Counted from the first letter of the stretch, positions 9,335 through 18,393 are shown. The stretch is DNA of 64,000 bases from Chryseobacterium aurantiacum (GCF_003020585.1 NZ_PXUE01000001.1:434001-498000); one strand, 5' to 3'. Program-made: numbers and translations. Notes: a model not told the origin generated them from the letters alone.

Positions 9335-11290
9335 ATGAAAACAAAATTTATCCTAGCAGCAAGTATTGCAGCTTGTTCTTTCGCTTTTGGACAAAACACA
9401 CCATCAAAAGTAGTTCCTGGTAAAAGCGGACTACATGCAGAGTTTATGAGATTTGAAAAAAATGGACCAGCTTTTCAAGGAAGCCCGGTTTTATTTAATG
9501 AAACTTCTCAACGACTTTCTTCCGGAGAATCCCGTAAGATTGGATTAGAAAAAGATGGTTTAGGTTTTGAAACCCACAGATTTCAACAGACAGTCAACGG
9601 AATTCCTGTAGAATACGGAATGATGGCTGTACAAACTAAAGATGGCAAAATTGTAGGGCAGTCCGGAAAATGGATTCTTGATGTTCCACAGGGAATAGAA
9701 AAGAAATCCAATATTTCTGAAAGTACAGCATTGCAAAGTGCCCTTTCCTTTGTGGGAGCAGATAAATACAAATGGCAAAATAAAGAAGAAGAAGATTTTA
9801 TTAAAAAAGAATCCGGCGATGATAAGGCAAGTTTTGCTCCTAAAGCTGAAATTGTCTATTATTCAGAGCCTACAGATGAAAGCTTAAAAGACCTTAAACT
9901 AGCTTATAAATTTGATATTTATGCAGAAAAACCGTTAAGCAGACAATATGTTTTTGTAGATGCAAAGAACGGTAAAGTCTTGGGGTTAGATGCCATTATT
10001 CAAGATGTAAACACTCCGGGAACGGCCACTACAGGTTACAGTGGAAGCAGAAGCATCGTAGCAGATTCTTATAATGGAAGCTACAGATTGAGAGAAACGG
10101 GTAGAAACGGAGGAACATCGGTAGAGACCTATAATTTGAAAAAAGGAACAAGCTATGCTTCTGCAGTAGATTTTACAGATACCGACAATGTATGGAACAA
10201 TGTGAATACCAATAAAGATCAATATGCTACCGATGCTCATTGGGGAGCAGAAATGACATTGGATTACTTCTATACAAAATTTGGAAGAAAAAGTATTGAT
10301 AACAATAATTTTGCTATAAAATCATATGTACATTATTCTACCAATTATTTTAATGCATTTTGGGATGGATCCAGAATGACTTACGGTGACGGAAGTTCTT
10401 CTACCAATGGAGGTAAGCCTCTAACCGCTCTGGATGTTTGTGGCCATGAAATTACCCATGGGATGACCTCCAAAACAGCTAACCTTGTTTATCAGAGAGA
10501 ACCTGGTGCTTTGAATGAAGGCTTCTCGGATATTTTCGGAAATACCATAGAAAAATGGGCAAGACCAAGCCAGGCAAGCTGGACACTGGGAGAAGATTTT
10601 AGCTATGTGATCAGAAATATGGCAAATCCTAATGCTTACAGCCAACCGGATACGTATCTGGGAACTTATTGGAAAGCTACTACCACTTCAGGATGTGCCA
10701 GCCCTAGTCAGGCTAATGACTATTGTGGAGTTCATACCAATTCAGGAGTTCTTAATTTCTGGTATTACTTATTGGTAACAGGAGGTACAGGAACTAATGA
10801 TAAAGGTTTTGCCTATAATGTTTCCGGAATCGGACTAGATAAAGCGGGAGCAATTGCTTATAGAACTTTAACTACTTATCTTACTTCTACATCTACTTAT
10901 GCTAACGCGAGAACTTATTCTCTACAGTCAGCTGCAGATTTATACGGAGCAGGTAGTAATGAAGTAACCCAGGTTACCAATGCGTGGAATGCTGTAGGTG
11001 TTGGTGGTGGTACTTCTCCGGCAGGATTGGTGGCAACAGCAGCAAAAGAATCACCTTATACCATTAGTCCAAATCCGGCAACAGACAGATTTACGGTTGC
11101 ATTTGACGGAAAAGCTGGTAAAGGAACAGTAGAATTGGTAAGCTTAACAGGGAAAAAAGAAATCTCTGAAAAAGTAACCCTTACGGATGGAGCTAATAAA
11201 ATCAATATTCAGCTTCCAACCAATATGCTTCCTGGAGTTTACATTGTAACAGTGAACGGACAGACTGCAGGAAATCTAATCAAAAAATAA
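9335..11290 (+). CDS. Secreted M4 (thermolysin-like) metalloprotease with T9SS sorting domain
   Basis: The protein has 651 residues. A signal peptide (ending near FAFGQ) is followed by an FTP/PepSY propeptide (about 25-225). The catalytic domain carries the zinc motif HEITH (H371, E372, H375) and the third ligand E395 in NEGFSD, exactly 24 residues after the first histidine as in thermolysin. GVHTNSG holds the transition-state histidine. The C terminus (about 575-651, starting ISPNPATDRF and ending in NLIKK) is a T9SS type A sorting domain, so export through the type IX system is expected. It should be an extracellular elastase-like endopeptidase activated by propeptide removal. All catalytic residues are intact. 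Confidence 0.95.
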   Translation: MKTKFILAASIAACSFAFGQNTPSKVVPGKSGLHAEFMRFEKNGPAFQGSPVLFNETSQRLSSGESRKIGLEKDGLGFETHRFQQTVNGIPVEYGMMAVQTKDGKIVGQSGKWILDVPQGIEKKSNISESTALQSALSFVGADKYKWQNKEEEDFIKKESGDDKASFAPKAEIVYYSEPTDESLKDLKLAYKFDIYAEKPLSRQYVFVDAKNGKVLGLDAIIQDVNTPGTATTGYSGSRSIVADSYNGSYRLRETGRNGGTSVETYNLKKGTSYASAVDFTDTDNVWNNVNTNKDQYATDAHWGAEMTLDYFYTKFGRKSIDNNNFAIKSYVHYSTNYFNAFWDGSRMTYGDGSSSTNGGKPLTALDVCGHEITHGMTSKTANLVYQREPGALNEGFSDIFGNTIEKWARPSQASWTLGEDFSYVIRNMANPNAYSQPDTYLGTYWKATTTSGCASPSQANDYCGVHTNSGVLNFWYYLLVTGGTGTNDKGFAYNVSGIGLDKAGAIAYRTLTTYLTSTSTYANARTYSLQSAADLYGAGSNEVTQVTNAWNAVGVGGGTSPAGLVATAAKESPYTISPNPATDRFTVAFDGKAGKGTVELVSLTGKKEISEKVTLTDGANKINIQLPTNMLPGVYIVTVNGQTAGNLIKK

Positions 11291-11310
11291 ACTTTAATAT
11301 ATTCCGAAGA

Positions 11311-11341
11311 AAAGGCCGTAGAAGTATTCTGCGGCCTTTTT
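11311..11341. terminator. Bidirectional terminator between the M4 protease and hemH
   Basis: AGGCCGTAGAA pairs with TTCTGCGGCCT (11 bp, one G-T) around a GTA loop, with A and T runs on the two sides. Confidence 0.85.
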
Positions 11342-11361
11342 GTATATTTTGGATGAATGAA

Positions 11362-12396
11362 TTATACCAAATAAAAATCATTCAGCTTTTCTTCGCAAAG
11401 TGTTTTTACCACTTCTATCCATCGGTCTTCATCATTTAAACAAGGAATATATTGGAACGTTTCTCCACCTCCATGCATGAACTGTTCTTTTCCTTCCACA
11501 GAAATTTCCTCCAGTGTCTCAAGACAGTCTGAAACGAATGCAGGACAAACAATGGCCAGATTTTTCACTCCTTTTTTAGGAATGGTTTCCAATGTTTCAT
11601 CCGTATAAGGTTCAATCCATTTATCTTTTCCTAATCTTGACTGGAAAGAAACGATGGTTTTCTCTTTTGGAAGTCCCATTTTGGCGATCACAGCTTCCGT
11701 GGTTTTATAACATTGATGTCTGTAGCAATAGGCATTATGAGTATCTACCTGACTGTTGATACAATTGGTATCATCAATTTTACAGGTGTTGGATGGATCC
11801 GTTTTGTAAAGATGTCTTTCAGGAACTCCATGATAAGAAAACTGAAGCGCATCAAAGTTTTCAGGAAGCTTTTCCTTAATACTTTCTGCAAGACAATTAA
11901 TATAAATATCCCTATTGTAAAAAGGCTGAATATAATTGATTTTCACCTTTGGGAATTTTTTCTTTCTTACTTCCTCTGCTTTTTCAATCACAGTTTCTGT
12001 GGTACTCATTGCATACTGAGGGTACAAAGGGAAAAGAACAATTTCAGAGATACCCTGATCCACCAGTTTTTGAATTCCGGTTTCAATGCTTGGTTCTGCA
12101 TACCTCATTCCAATTTCTACGGGAACATCTACCACTTTCTGAAGTTTTTTCTGAATCTTTTCAGTAATAACGATCAATGGTGAACCTTGATCTGTCCATA
12201 CCGTTTTATAGGCTTCAGCAGATTTGGCAGGTCTTGTTTTCAGGATAATCCCCTGAACAAGAAGAGCACGAAAAATCCAACGGTAATCGATGACTCTTTC
12301 ATCCATTAAAAATTCGTCAAGATATTCTTTTACATCGTTTACCTCAGTAGACCTCGGAGATCCAAGATTAACCAGTAAAATTCCTTTTTTATTCAA
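11362..12396 (-). CDS. hemH: Ferrochelatase with four-cysteine insertion
   Basis: This 344-residue enzyme inserts Fe2+ into protoporphyrin IX (or coproporphyrin III). The catalytic histidine lies in SYHGVPERH (H189) and the conserved acidic residue in GGGETFQY (E312). Between the histidine and the next helix is a segment with four cysteines (C205, C212, C224, C229). Cysteine-rich segments here mark ferrochelatases that hold a [2Fe-2S] cluster. The gene is last in an operon behind a NifU-like iron-sulphur protein and a broken FMN reductase, with a 15-bp gap to the latter. The context fits iron and haem metabolism. Confidence 0.95.
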   Translation of the reverse strand: MNKKGILLVNLGSPRSTEVNDVKEYLDEFLMDERVIDYRWIFRALLVQGIILKTRPAKSAEAYKTVWTDQGSPLIVITEKIQKKLQKVVDVPVEIGMRYAEPSIETGIQKLVDQGISEIVLFPLYPQYAMSTTETVIEKAEEVRKKKFPKVKINYIQPFYNRDIYINCLAESIKEKLPENFDALQFSYHGVPERHLYKTDPSNTCKIDDTNCINSQVDTHNAYCYRHQCYKTTEAVIAKMGLPKEKTIVSFQSRLGKDKWIEPYTDETLETIPKKGVKNLAIVCPAFVSDCLETLEEISVEGKEQFMHGGGETFQYIPCLNDEDRWIEVVKTLCEEKLNDFYLV

Positions 12397-12411
12397 TGTT
12401 TTTAATTTTAA

Positions 12412-12941
12412 TTATGAAACAGAATCGTTGAAATCTGTTACTAATTTTGATACTTTAGCAAAGGTATTACTTTCAACCTTGCCATTATTATTAAACTTAC
12501 CTTTTATCCCCTTTATCAAAAGCTGATGTTTATCATTGGTCTTTGCTCCAAGAGTTTTTAAAAGCAATAATAATTCTTCATGACCTTTTTCACCACTGGC
12601 AGAACTTGTAATAAAAGCCACAGGCTTGTCCAAGAAAACATTGGTAGAAACACACCATTCCAGTAAGTTCTTTAATCTGCTCGGAATACTGAAAATATAT
12701 TCCGGAGTAGAAAATATAACCCCCGCCGAATGGGTAATGCTCTCTCTCTGATCTTCACTACTTCCTCAGGTGTGTCAACATCAGTTAAGGACGTATCAAA
12801 GTGAGGAAGAATAGATAGATCATCATACCTGTCGAAATGAATACTGGAATTCTTTTCCAATACCTGTTCCATCAGTTTCTGATTGCTGGAGTTCTTTGTA
12901 GCACTTCCAACAATTACCAGAATTTTCTTTTGGGAGATCAT
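12412..12941 (-). pseudogene. NADPH-dependent FMN reductase, frameshifted in an (AG)5 tract
   Basis: The N-terminal frame (12941 to about 12740) encodes KKILVIVGSATKNSSNQKL, the flavin phosphate loop of this family. It then loses homology at the tract (CT)5 on the plus strand (12740-12749). The continuation is found in another frame and runs without a stop to 12412, including STPEY and IPSRLKNLLEW, the usual PEYNxSxPxxLKN motif. Removing one AG unit restores a single protein of about 175 residues of normal length. Neighbours are a NifU-like gene (10-bp gap) and hemH (15-bp gap). A sequencing error, a true null allele or reversible slippage cannot be told apart here. Confidence 0.8.
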
Positions 12942-12951
12942 GAAAGGTCTG

Positions 12952-13830
12952 TTATCCGTTTACAGCTTCCACTCTTTCTACAAGATCAGGAACAAATTGT
13001 TTCAAGATGTTCTCAATACCGTTTTTCAAAGTAGCGGTAGAACTAGGACATCCTGAGCAAGCTCCCTGTAAAAGCATTTTTGCAGTCTTGCTGGCTTCAT
13101 CATATTCCATTAAGGAGATTTTTCCACCATCATTTTCCACAGCAGGAGCTACATATTCATTTAAGATATCAGAAATTTTCTGCTCATCATCGGTATAATC
13201 TCTATTGATGATCTTCTCAACAGGATTTTCATGTTTTTGAGGTTCAATGTTAGAAATTTCACCACCATTTTGAAGATAATCAGAGATAAGAGCACGAACA
13301 GTACTCATTACTTCATGCCATTCCACAGAATGATTTTTGGTAACTGCCACAAAGTTATCCGAAATGAAAACCTCTGTTGCAAAGTCAAACTCATTAAAGA
13401 TAGCTGCTGCCAAAGGAACTTCGGTTGCTGCTTCTCTTGATTTTACCTCTACAAATCCCTCCATAAGTAGCTTGCTGGAAACAAACTTCATTACATTAGG
13501 ATTAGGTGTCATCTCTGAATAGATCTGATACATTTCTTTTTTCTTCTGAAGATAAAGTCTAGGATTAGCCAATAATTCATCTTCAATTACATTTTTCAGA
13601 CTTTCAGCTACATGCTCCCATTCTATGGTATCCTGCTTGGCTACTGCTACAAAATTAGCCGTAATGAAAATTCTTTCCACAAACGGATAATTGAAAAGCT
13701 CCTGTGCCAAAGGAATTTCTGAAACATCTGAAGTTCTGTCCAATTCTAAAGACCCCGGAATCAAGTTGTAATCTGCAACAAATTTCATCACTTTTGGGTT
13801 TTCGGTTGGTTCTATAAGTACGGTACGCAT
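12952..13830 (-). CDS. NifU-family Fe-S protein with two Nfu N domains
   Basis: Starting at the ATG at 13830 gives 292 residues beginning MRTVLIEP; an upstream in-frame ATG at 13854 is less likely because a TATTTTTG promoter box covers 13852-13859. Two tandem Nfu N-terminal domains are present, each with the pattern NPxVMKFV and a later F-x-x-x-FVAV(A/T)K segment. A C-terminal NifU domain carries CSGC (C258 and C261), which holds a [4Fe-4S] cluster between two subunits. It should act as a scaffold or carrier for iron-sulphur clusters. The FMN reductase pseudogene and hemH follow in the same direction. Confidence 0.92.
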   Translation of the reverse strand: MRTVLIEPTENPKVMKFVADYNLIPGSLELDRTSDVSEIPLAQELFNYPFVERIFITANFVAVAKQDTIEWEHVAESLKNVIEDELLANPRLYLQKKKEMYQIYSEMTPNPNVMKFVSSKLLMEGFVEVKSREAATEVPLAAAIFNEFDFATEVFISDNFVAVTKNHSVEWHEVMSTVRALISDYLQNGGEISNIEPQKHENPVEKIINRDYTDDEQKISDILNEYVAPAVENDGGKISLMEYDEASKTAKMLLQGACSGCPSSTATLKNGIENILKQFVPDLVERVEAVNG

Positions 13831-13851
13831 TTTTTCGTTAAATTTGAGATA

Positions 13852-13859
13852 CAAAAATA
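13852..13859 (-). promoter_or_regulatory. -7 box of the nifU-like operon
   Basis: The minus strand reads TATTTTTG, matching TAnnTTTG, about 22 bp before the chosen start. Confidence 0.4.
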
Positions 13860-13996
13860 CGCATTAGAAGTCAGAAGCTGAAAATTGAGAGTTAGATTTT
13901 TGCTATCGCTTTAATTTAGAAGTTAGATACTAAAAATTAAATGGAGTAAATCGTAATTTTCAAACAGGCTTATTTTCAAATTTTCAAATTAAAACT

Positions 13997-14533
13997 ATGG
14001 CACTAATAAAAGAACTTTTAGGGAAAAGCCCACAGATCGGCGAGAACACTTTTTTAGCTGAAACGGCTACTATTATCGGAGATGTTACGATGGGAAAAGA
14101 TTGTAGCGTTTGGTACAATGCTGTAATTCGAGGAGATGTTCATTATATTAAAATGGGAAACAAAGTGAATGTTCAGGATAATGCAATGCTGCACTGTACT
14201 TATCAAAAATACCCCCTGAATATAGGAAATAATGTTTCCATCGGGCACAATGCAATTGTTCATGGATGTACAATTCATGATAATGTTTTGATAGGAATGG
14301 GAGCTATTGTTATGGATGACTGCCTGGTTGAAGAAAATTCAATTGTAGGAGCAGGTTCAGTAGTAACACAGGGAACCCACATCAAGTCCGGAGAAGTTTG
14401 GGGAGGTGTTCCTGCTAAAAAAATCAAGGATATTAATGCTCAGTTACTGGAAGGTGAAGTAAACAGAATTGCCGATAACTATGTGAAATATTCGTCTTGG
14501 TATAAAGAGAACGTAAAAGATTATGAATTGTAG
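13997..14533 (+). CDS. Gamma carbonic anhydrase family protein
   Basis: This 178-residue protein is built of hexapeptide repeats that form a left-handed beta helix, for example IIGDVTMGKDCSVWYNAVIR and IGMGAIVMDD. Metal-binding histidines expected in the family are seen in MLHCT, IGHNAIVHG and the region between. A C-terminal helix closes the protein. The family includes active carbonic anhydrases and YrdA/PaaY-type proteins whose activity varies, so CO2 hydration is possible but not certain. It ends before a strong bidirectional terminator. Confidence 0.9.
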   Translation: MALIKELLGKSPQIGENTFLAETATIIGDVTMGKDCSVWYNAVIRGDVHYIKMGNKVNVQDNAMLHCTYQKYPLNIGNNVSIGHNAIVHGCTIHDNVLIGMGAIVMDDCLVEENSIVGAGSVVTQGTHIKSGEVWGGVPAKKIKDINAQLLEGEVNRIADNYVKYSSWYKENVKDYEL

Positions 14534-14628
14534 AATCAGGGTTTAAATGTAAGATTCAATATTTAAAGCTTAGATGATAAATATTAGTCTCTTATCTTTC
14601 CTTGCTATATTCTCATTTAGAAATAGGT

Positions 14629-14658
14629 AAAAATCCCGGTCCTAAGACCGGGATTTTT
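14629..14658. terminator. Bidirectional terminator
   Basis: AAAAATCCCGGTC (14629-14641) and GACCGGGATTTTT (14646-14658) pair perfectly over 13 bp around a CTAA loop. It serves the carbonic anhydrase and the convergent lipoprotein gene. Confidence 0.9.
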
Positions 14659-14690
14659 GTTGATTTGATTATAGAACCTTTGCTTTATTT

Positions 14691-15143
14691 TTAATTATCA
14701 TCAGGAGTGATAAGTCTTACTTTTCCGTGGATGCACTTCAGAGAAGTTGGAGGTGTAATCACCATACAATCAGACGTAATATTATATTTTTCATTAAAAA
14801 CCCTTACTTTATCCGTATACTCATTGATCCTTGGCAGAATACTGGATTCAATCTTTTTAGGATACGCAATGTATTGTTGTGGTCCACCACAGGCTTTTAC
14901 TCCCATTGCAGCAAATGTCCATTCACTGGCATTGGTACATTTTTCTCCGGTAGCTTCAGATTCAATGGAGGCTTTTAACCTATCCAGCTGAGCCTGATCA
15001 TATTTTTGACTGTCCTCATCAGCAGGACGGTTGGCAATATCTACGGGAAGATTGGTATTAAGATTCTTCGATGAATTACAGGAAATCAGGGTTGTTGTAG
15101 TACAGAATACTACTGCCGGAATGTAGAGTAAAAATTTTTTCAC
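14691..15143 (-). CDS. Hypothetical lipoprotein
   Basis: I do not recognise this 150-residue protein. It starts with a lipoprotein signal peptide whose lipobox is LISC (C22), so it should be lipid-anchored in the cell envelope. The mature part is polar and holds several further cysteines (in EKCTN, KACGG, SDCM and LKCIHG), which could form disulphides in the periplasm or at the surface. Motifs such as TFAAMGVKACGGP and YPKKIE look conserved. It is a single gene, divergent from the helicase gene and convergent with the carbonic anhydrase gene. Confidence 0.75.
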   Translation of the reverse strand: MKKFLLYIPAVVFCTTTTLISCNSSKNLNTNLPVDIANRPADEDSQKYDQAQLDRLKASIESEATGEKCTNASEWTFAAMGVKACGGPQQYIAYPKKIESSILPRINEYTDKVRVFNEKYNITSDCMVITPPTSLKCIHGKVRLITPDDN

Positions 15144-15211
15144 AATAGACTTTTTTCTTTTTAAGAATTTTCAAAACTTATGCCAAGGTAAGAAATTCAA
15201 ATTCATTTCCG

Positions 15212-15219
15212 TATTTTTG
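15212..15219 (+). promoter_or_regulatory. -7 box of the helicase gene
   Basis: TATTTTTG matches TAnnTTTG and lies 6 bp before the ATG at 15226, implying a nearly leaderless mRNA. No good TTG element is seen upstream. Confidence 0.4.
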
Positions 15220-15225
15220 ACAACG

Positions 15226-17352
15226 ATGAACAATCATTTTTTTGACTTAATAGAGTACACCAATAGAAGTGTTTTCCTTACCGGGAAAGCGGGAACGGGG
15301 AAAACAACGTTTCTTAATGATTTTGTAAGAAGAACCAAGAAGAAGCATGTTGTAATTGCTCCTACAGGTATTGCTGCAATTAATGCAGGAGGGGTGACCA
15401 TTCACTCCATGTTTGGATTGCCGCTGAGAACATTCTTACCTACGACTGAAAGAATAGATACCAGTTTGGCAAATAATATTGCCGATCTGATGCCCCATTT
15501 CAAATATAGAAAGGATAAACTCAAACTTTTAAGAGAGGTTGAGATTATCATTATTGATGAGGTTTCCATGTTGAGGGCGGATGTTCTGGACATGATGGAT
15601 TTTTCCTTAAGATTTATAAGAAGAAATAATCAAAGGTTTGGAGGAGTTCAAATGCTGTTCATCGGGGATTTGTTTCAGCTTCCGCCAGTGGTGAGAGATG
15701 AACACATTCTGAAAATGTATTACAATTCGCCATTCTTTTTCGATAGTCATGCCATAAAGGATATCCCGATTGTTACTATTGAGCTGACAAAGGTCTACCG
15801 ACAGTCTGATGAAGAATTTCTGGAGATTTTGAATGCTATTCGTGATGGTGATGTAGCCAATATAGACTTTGATCATCTCAACAAAAGATATGATCCTGAT
15901 TTTGACATGGGTAAGGAATCCTATGTCTATCTGTGTTCACATAATAAAATGGCGGATGAGATTAATCAGGAGAAATTAACAGAAATAAAAGTTGATGCTC
16001 AAACCTACGAAGCGAAACTGGTAGGAGACTTTAAAGAAAATCAATTTCCCAATGAACAGTTTTTAGAATTGAAAATTGGTGCCCAAATTATGTTTATCAG
16101 AAATGATATTTCCGGAGAAAAAAAATATTTCAATGGTAAATTGGGTGAGATTATCGGTCTTGATGAAAATGAAATCCGTGTAGTTCTGGATGGAAATGAA
16201 AGAGAAATTACAGTAAAAAGAGAAACCTGGGAACAGAAAAAATATTTTCTGGATACCGATAAAACCATCAAGGAAGAAGTTTTGGGAAGCTTTGAACAGT
16301 TTCCTATTAAACTAGCCTGGGCGGTTACCATCCATAAAAGTCAGGGATTAACATTTGATAAAGTAATTATAGATGCAGGAAAAAGCTTTACGGCTGGCCA
16401 GGTATATGTTGCATTATCGCGTTGTAGAACACTTGAGGGAATTGTTTTAAAATCAAAAATTACTCCTGAAGTAATCTTTAAGGATAATAGAATTTTGCAT
16501 TTCCATACAGATACAGTGGCGAATGATCATGTAGAATCTATTCTGAATCAGGAAAAATATGATTACAGCATCAGAAAAGTGCTTCGTACTGTGGATTGTC
16601 AGTGGTTTTTAAAAGAAGTTGAGGATTGGAATAAACTATCCATTGTTACTAAAAATATTGATCATGCAAAGACCAATCAACTTTATCTTCAATTGAAACA
16701 TGAAGCAACCAATCTTGGGAAAATCTTCGAAAAGTTAGAAAGAATAATTTTTCAGAAAGTCAATAATTTCATTGAACAAAAAGAAGAATGGACAGAGATT
16801 GAGAGCAAGTCTAAAGGAGCCGTTAACTTCTTTTTTACTGAAACAAGAAATAAAATCTTCGATCCGCTAAAAGAATTTTATGCTGAAATAAAAGGTGCAA
16901 AAGGTCTGAAACAATACAATGAAGAATTCAAAGGCTGGCTGGAAGATATTGAAGAATATTTAAATAGTCTGAAAGAAATTCATCTTCTCGACACAAAGCT
17001 TTTAGACGAAAAGAATGATAAAGAAGTCAGTTTGAAAATAGCAAAAGTTCCATCACAGGTTTTAACCTTTCAGTTATTTGAACAAGGTAAAACCATTGGG
17101 GAAATTGCTTTGGAAAGGGGATTGGTAAAAGAAACCGTTATCGGGCATCTTGCGAAGTTTGCAGAGCAGGGATTGCTGGATATCTCAAGAGTAATTGTTT
17201 CCGATAAAATCAAGGCATTTGAAACAGAGTTCTATAAAAATCCACACGAAACCTTAACCGAATGGAAGAATGCATTGCCAAGCAATTTTGAGTTTAATGA
17301 GATCAGAATTTTGATCAATCATTATAATTATAAAAAGGAAAAGAATTCGTAA
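15226..17352 (+). CDS. Pif1/RecD-like DNA helicase with C-terminal HTH domain
   Basis: From the ATG at 15226 the protein has 708 residues (a TTG at 15217 is in frame but unlikely). The Walker A motif GKAGTGKTT is near residue 20 and the Walker B region is IIIIDEVSML. Later superfamily 1 motifs include FIGDLFQLPPV, KVYRQSD and WAVTIHKSQGLTFDKV, which places it with Pif1/RecD/TraA helicases. The C-terminal third ends in a helix-turn-helix (QGKTIGEIALERGL and following), like the HTH seen at the end of some RecQ proteins. It probably unwinds DNA in a 5'-3' direction; its process is unknown. Confidence 0.88.
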   Translation: MNNHFFDLIEYTNRSVFLTGKAGTGKTTFLNDFVRRTKKKHVVIAPTGIAAINAGGVTIHSMFGLPLRTFLPTTERIDTSLANNIADLMPHFKYRKDKLKLLREVEIIIIDEVSMLRADVLDMMDFSLRFIRRNNQRFGGVQMLFIGDLFQLPPVVRDEHILKMYYNSPFFFDSHAIKDIPIVTIELTKVYRQSDEEFLEILNAIRDGDVANIDFDHLNKRYDPDFDMGKESYVYLCSHNKMADEINQEKLTEIKVDAQTYEAKLVGDFKENQFPNEQFLELKIGAQIMFIRNDISGEKKYFNGKLGEIIGLDENEIRVVLDGNEREITVKRETWEQKKYFLDTDKTIKEEVLGSFEQFPIKLAWAVTIHKSQGLTFDKVIIDAGKSFTAGQVYVALSRCRTLEGIVLKSKITPEVIFKDNRILHFHTDTVANDHVESILNQEKYDYSIRKVLRTVDCQWFLKEVEDWNKLSIVTKNIDHAKTNQLYLQLKHEATNLGKIFEKLERIIFQKVNNFIEQKEEWTEIESKSKGAVNFFFTETRNKIFDPLKEFYAEIKGAKGLKQYNEEFKGWLEDIEEYLNSLKEIHLLDTKLLDEKNDKEVSLKIAKVPSQVLTFQLFEQGKTIGEIALERGLVKETVIGHLAKFAEQGLLDISRVIVSDKIKAFETEFYKNPHETLTEWKNALPSNFEFNEIRILINHYNYKKEKNS

Positions 17353-17366
17353 AGAATTCTTTTCCT
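17336..17366. terminator. Hairpin overlapping the helicase stop codon
   Basis: AGGAAAAGAATTC (17336-17348) and GAATTCTTTTCCT (17354-17366) pair perfectly over 13 bp. The T run is weak, so efficiency as a terminator is uncertain. It lies between convergent genes. Confidence 0.55.
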
Positions 17367-17390
17367 GCTTTAAGTCTTTGATATTGTATA

Positions 17391-18239
17391 TTATGGATAC
17401 ATCGTATTGATGGTGTTGATATCTCCGGTTGTAAAGCCGGTTCTATTATATGTAAAGGTGGTATTATTGGCTCTTTTGATGGTGGGTTGTCCATTTTTAG
17501 AATAAGAATTTGGCCAATACATCATTACTGAATTAATATTAAAAGGACCTATGTCTGTTCCTGAGTTGTAGATATTGAAATTATAGGCCTGTCCATCCTG
17601 AATATTATTCCACTGAATACTAAGATACTGATCCCTGTCTTTACGGGAATGTTCATGATAAAGCCCTACTGTATGCCCCATTTCATGAATGACTGATCCT
17701 ACAGAAATGTATTGATCCAAAGAAACAGTCTGTTTTCCGCCCTGATAACCTATATGTGCCCATCCATCTGCTCCGGATGAACTTCCGAAAATAAATTCTA
17801 CATAATTACTCTGATTGGTGCGGGGAATCCATTGGGTATTGGTTTTAGAATTATACTCACTAACAGCGGTATTGATTTTATTTACGTTGATAGAACCCAT
17901 GTTGCTTGCAACAGTATAATAAATTTTACCTCCCGGCCATCTTGAAAAACTGGCCCCTCCTTTATTGGATGAACCTCCCTCTGTTAATTGCTGGTCCGTA
18001 AGAACGATATCTCCCTGAAAGAAATTCATCCCATTTTTTTTCTCATAATTAATCTCCTGACCATTCAATTGGCCTTTTATAACATTTTCCATATTGGAAG
18101 CCGTTGTTTGTGCTTCTGCTGCTATCTCTTCATTATTTTTACTACAAGAAATTAAAGTAGCTGCAACAATAAAACTCATGAAGATTGTTCTTTTAGTCAG
18201 TGTCTTCTGAGAAAATAAGTCATTATGTTGTCTGTTCAT
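17391..18239 (-). CDS. M12A astacin-family metalloprotease lipoprotein (flavastacin-like)
   Basis: This 282-residue protein has a lipobox LISC at residues 29-32, so it should be a lipid-anchored envelope enzyme. The zinc motif HEMGHTVGLYHEHSRKD matches the astacin pattern HExxHxxGxxHE (H185, E186, H189, H195). The downstream SVMMY resembles the Met-turn. A propeptide-like stretch (about 35-95) precedes the catalytic domain. Flavastacin of related flavobacteria belongs to this family and cleaves before aspartate, but specificity cannot be read here. An alternative start at M21 would shorten the signal peptide. It is a single gene. Confidence 0.93.
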   Translation of the reverse strand: MNRQHNDLFSQKTLTKRTIFMSFIVAATLISCSKNNEEIAAEAQTTASNMENVIKGQLNGQEINYEKKNGMNFFQGDIVLTDQQLTEGGSSNKGGASFSRWPGGKIYYTVASNMGSINVNKINTAVSEYNSKTNTQWIPRTNQSNYVEFIFGSSSGADGWAHIGYQGGKQTVSLDQYISVGSVIHEMGHTVGLYHEHSRKDRDQYLSIQWNNIQDGQAYNFNIYNSGTDIGPFNINSVMMYWPNSYSKNGQPTIKRANNTTFTYNRTGFTTGDINTINTMYP

Positions 18240-18393
18240 ATTAATATTTTTAAAATGGTGTCAAATGTGGTGTGGCTAAATTTTAATACTAATATAATAA
18301 TTTATTTCTCTTATCAATGAATTATATGTGTTAAAATATTGTGTTTTTTGATGATTATTAGTTTCTTGCGTAGTAAATAAAAATTGTAAATAA

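Noticed and set aside
12740..12750. Programmed ribosomal frameshift in the FMN reductase gene
   Set aside because: The AG repeat is not a known slippery sequence and no stimulating structure is seen; a simple mutation or error is more likely.
13864..13960. Loose direct repeats of TTAGAAGTCAGA type before the carbonic anhydrase gene
   Set aside because: The copies are short and imperfect in AT-rich sequence, with no symmetry or clear promoter role.
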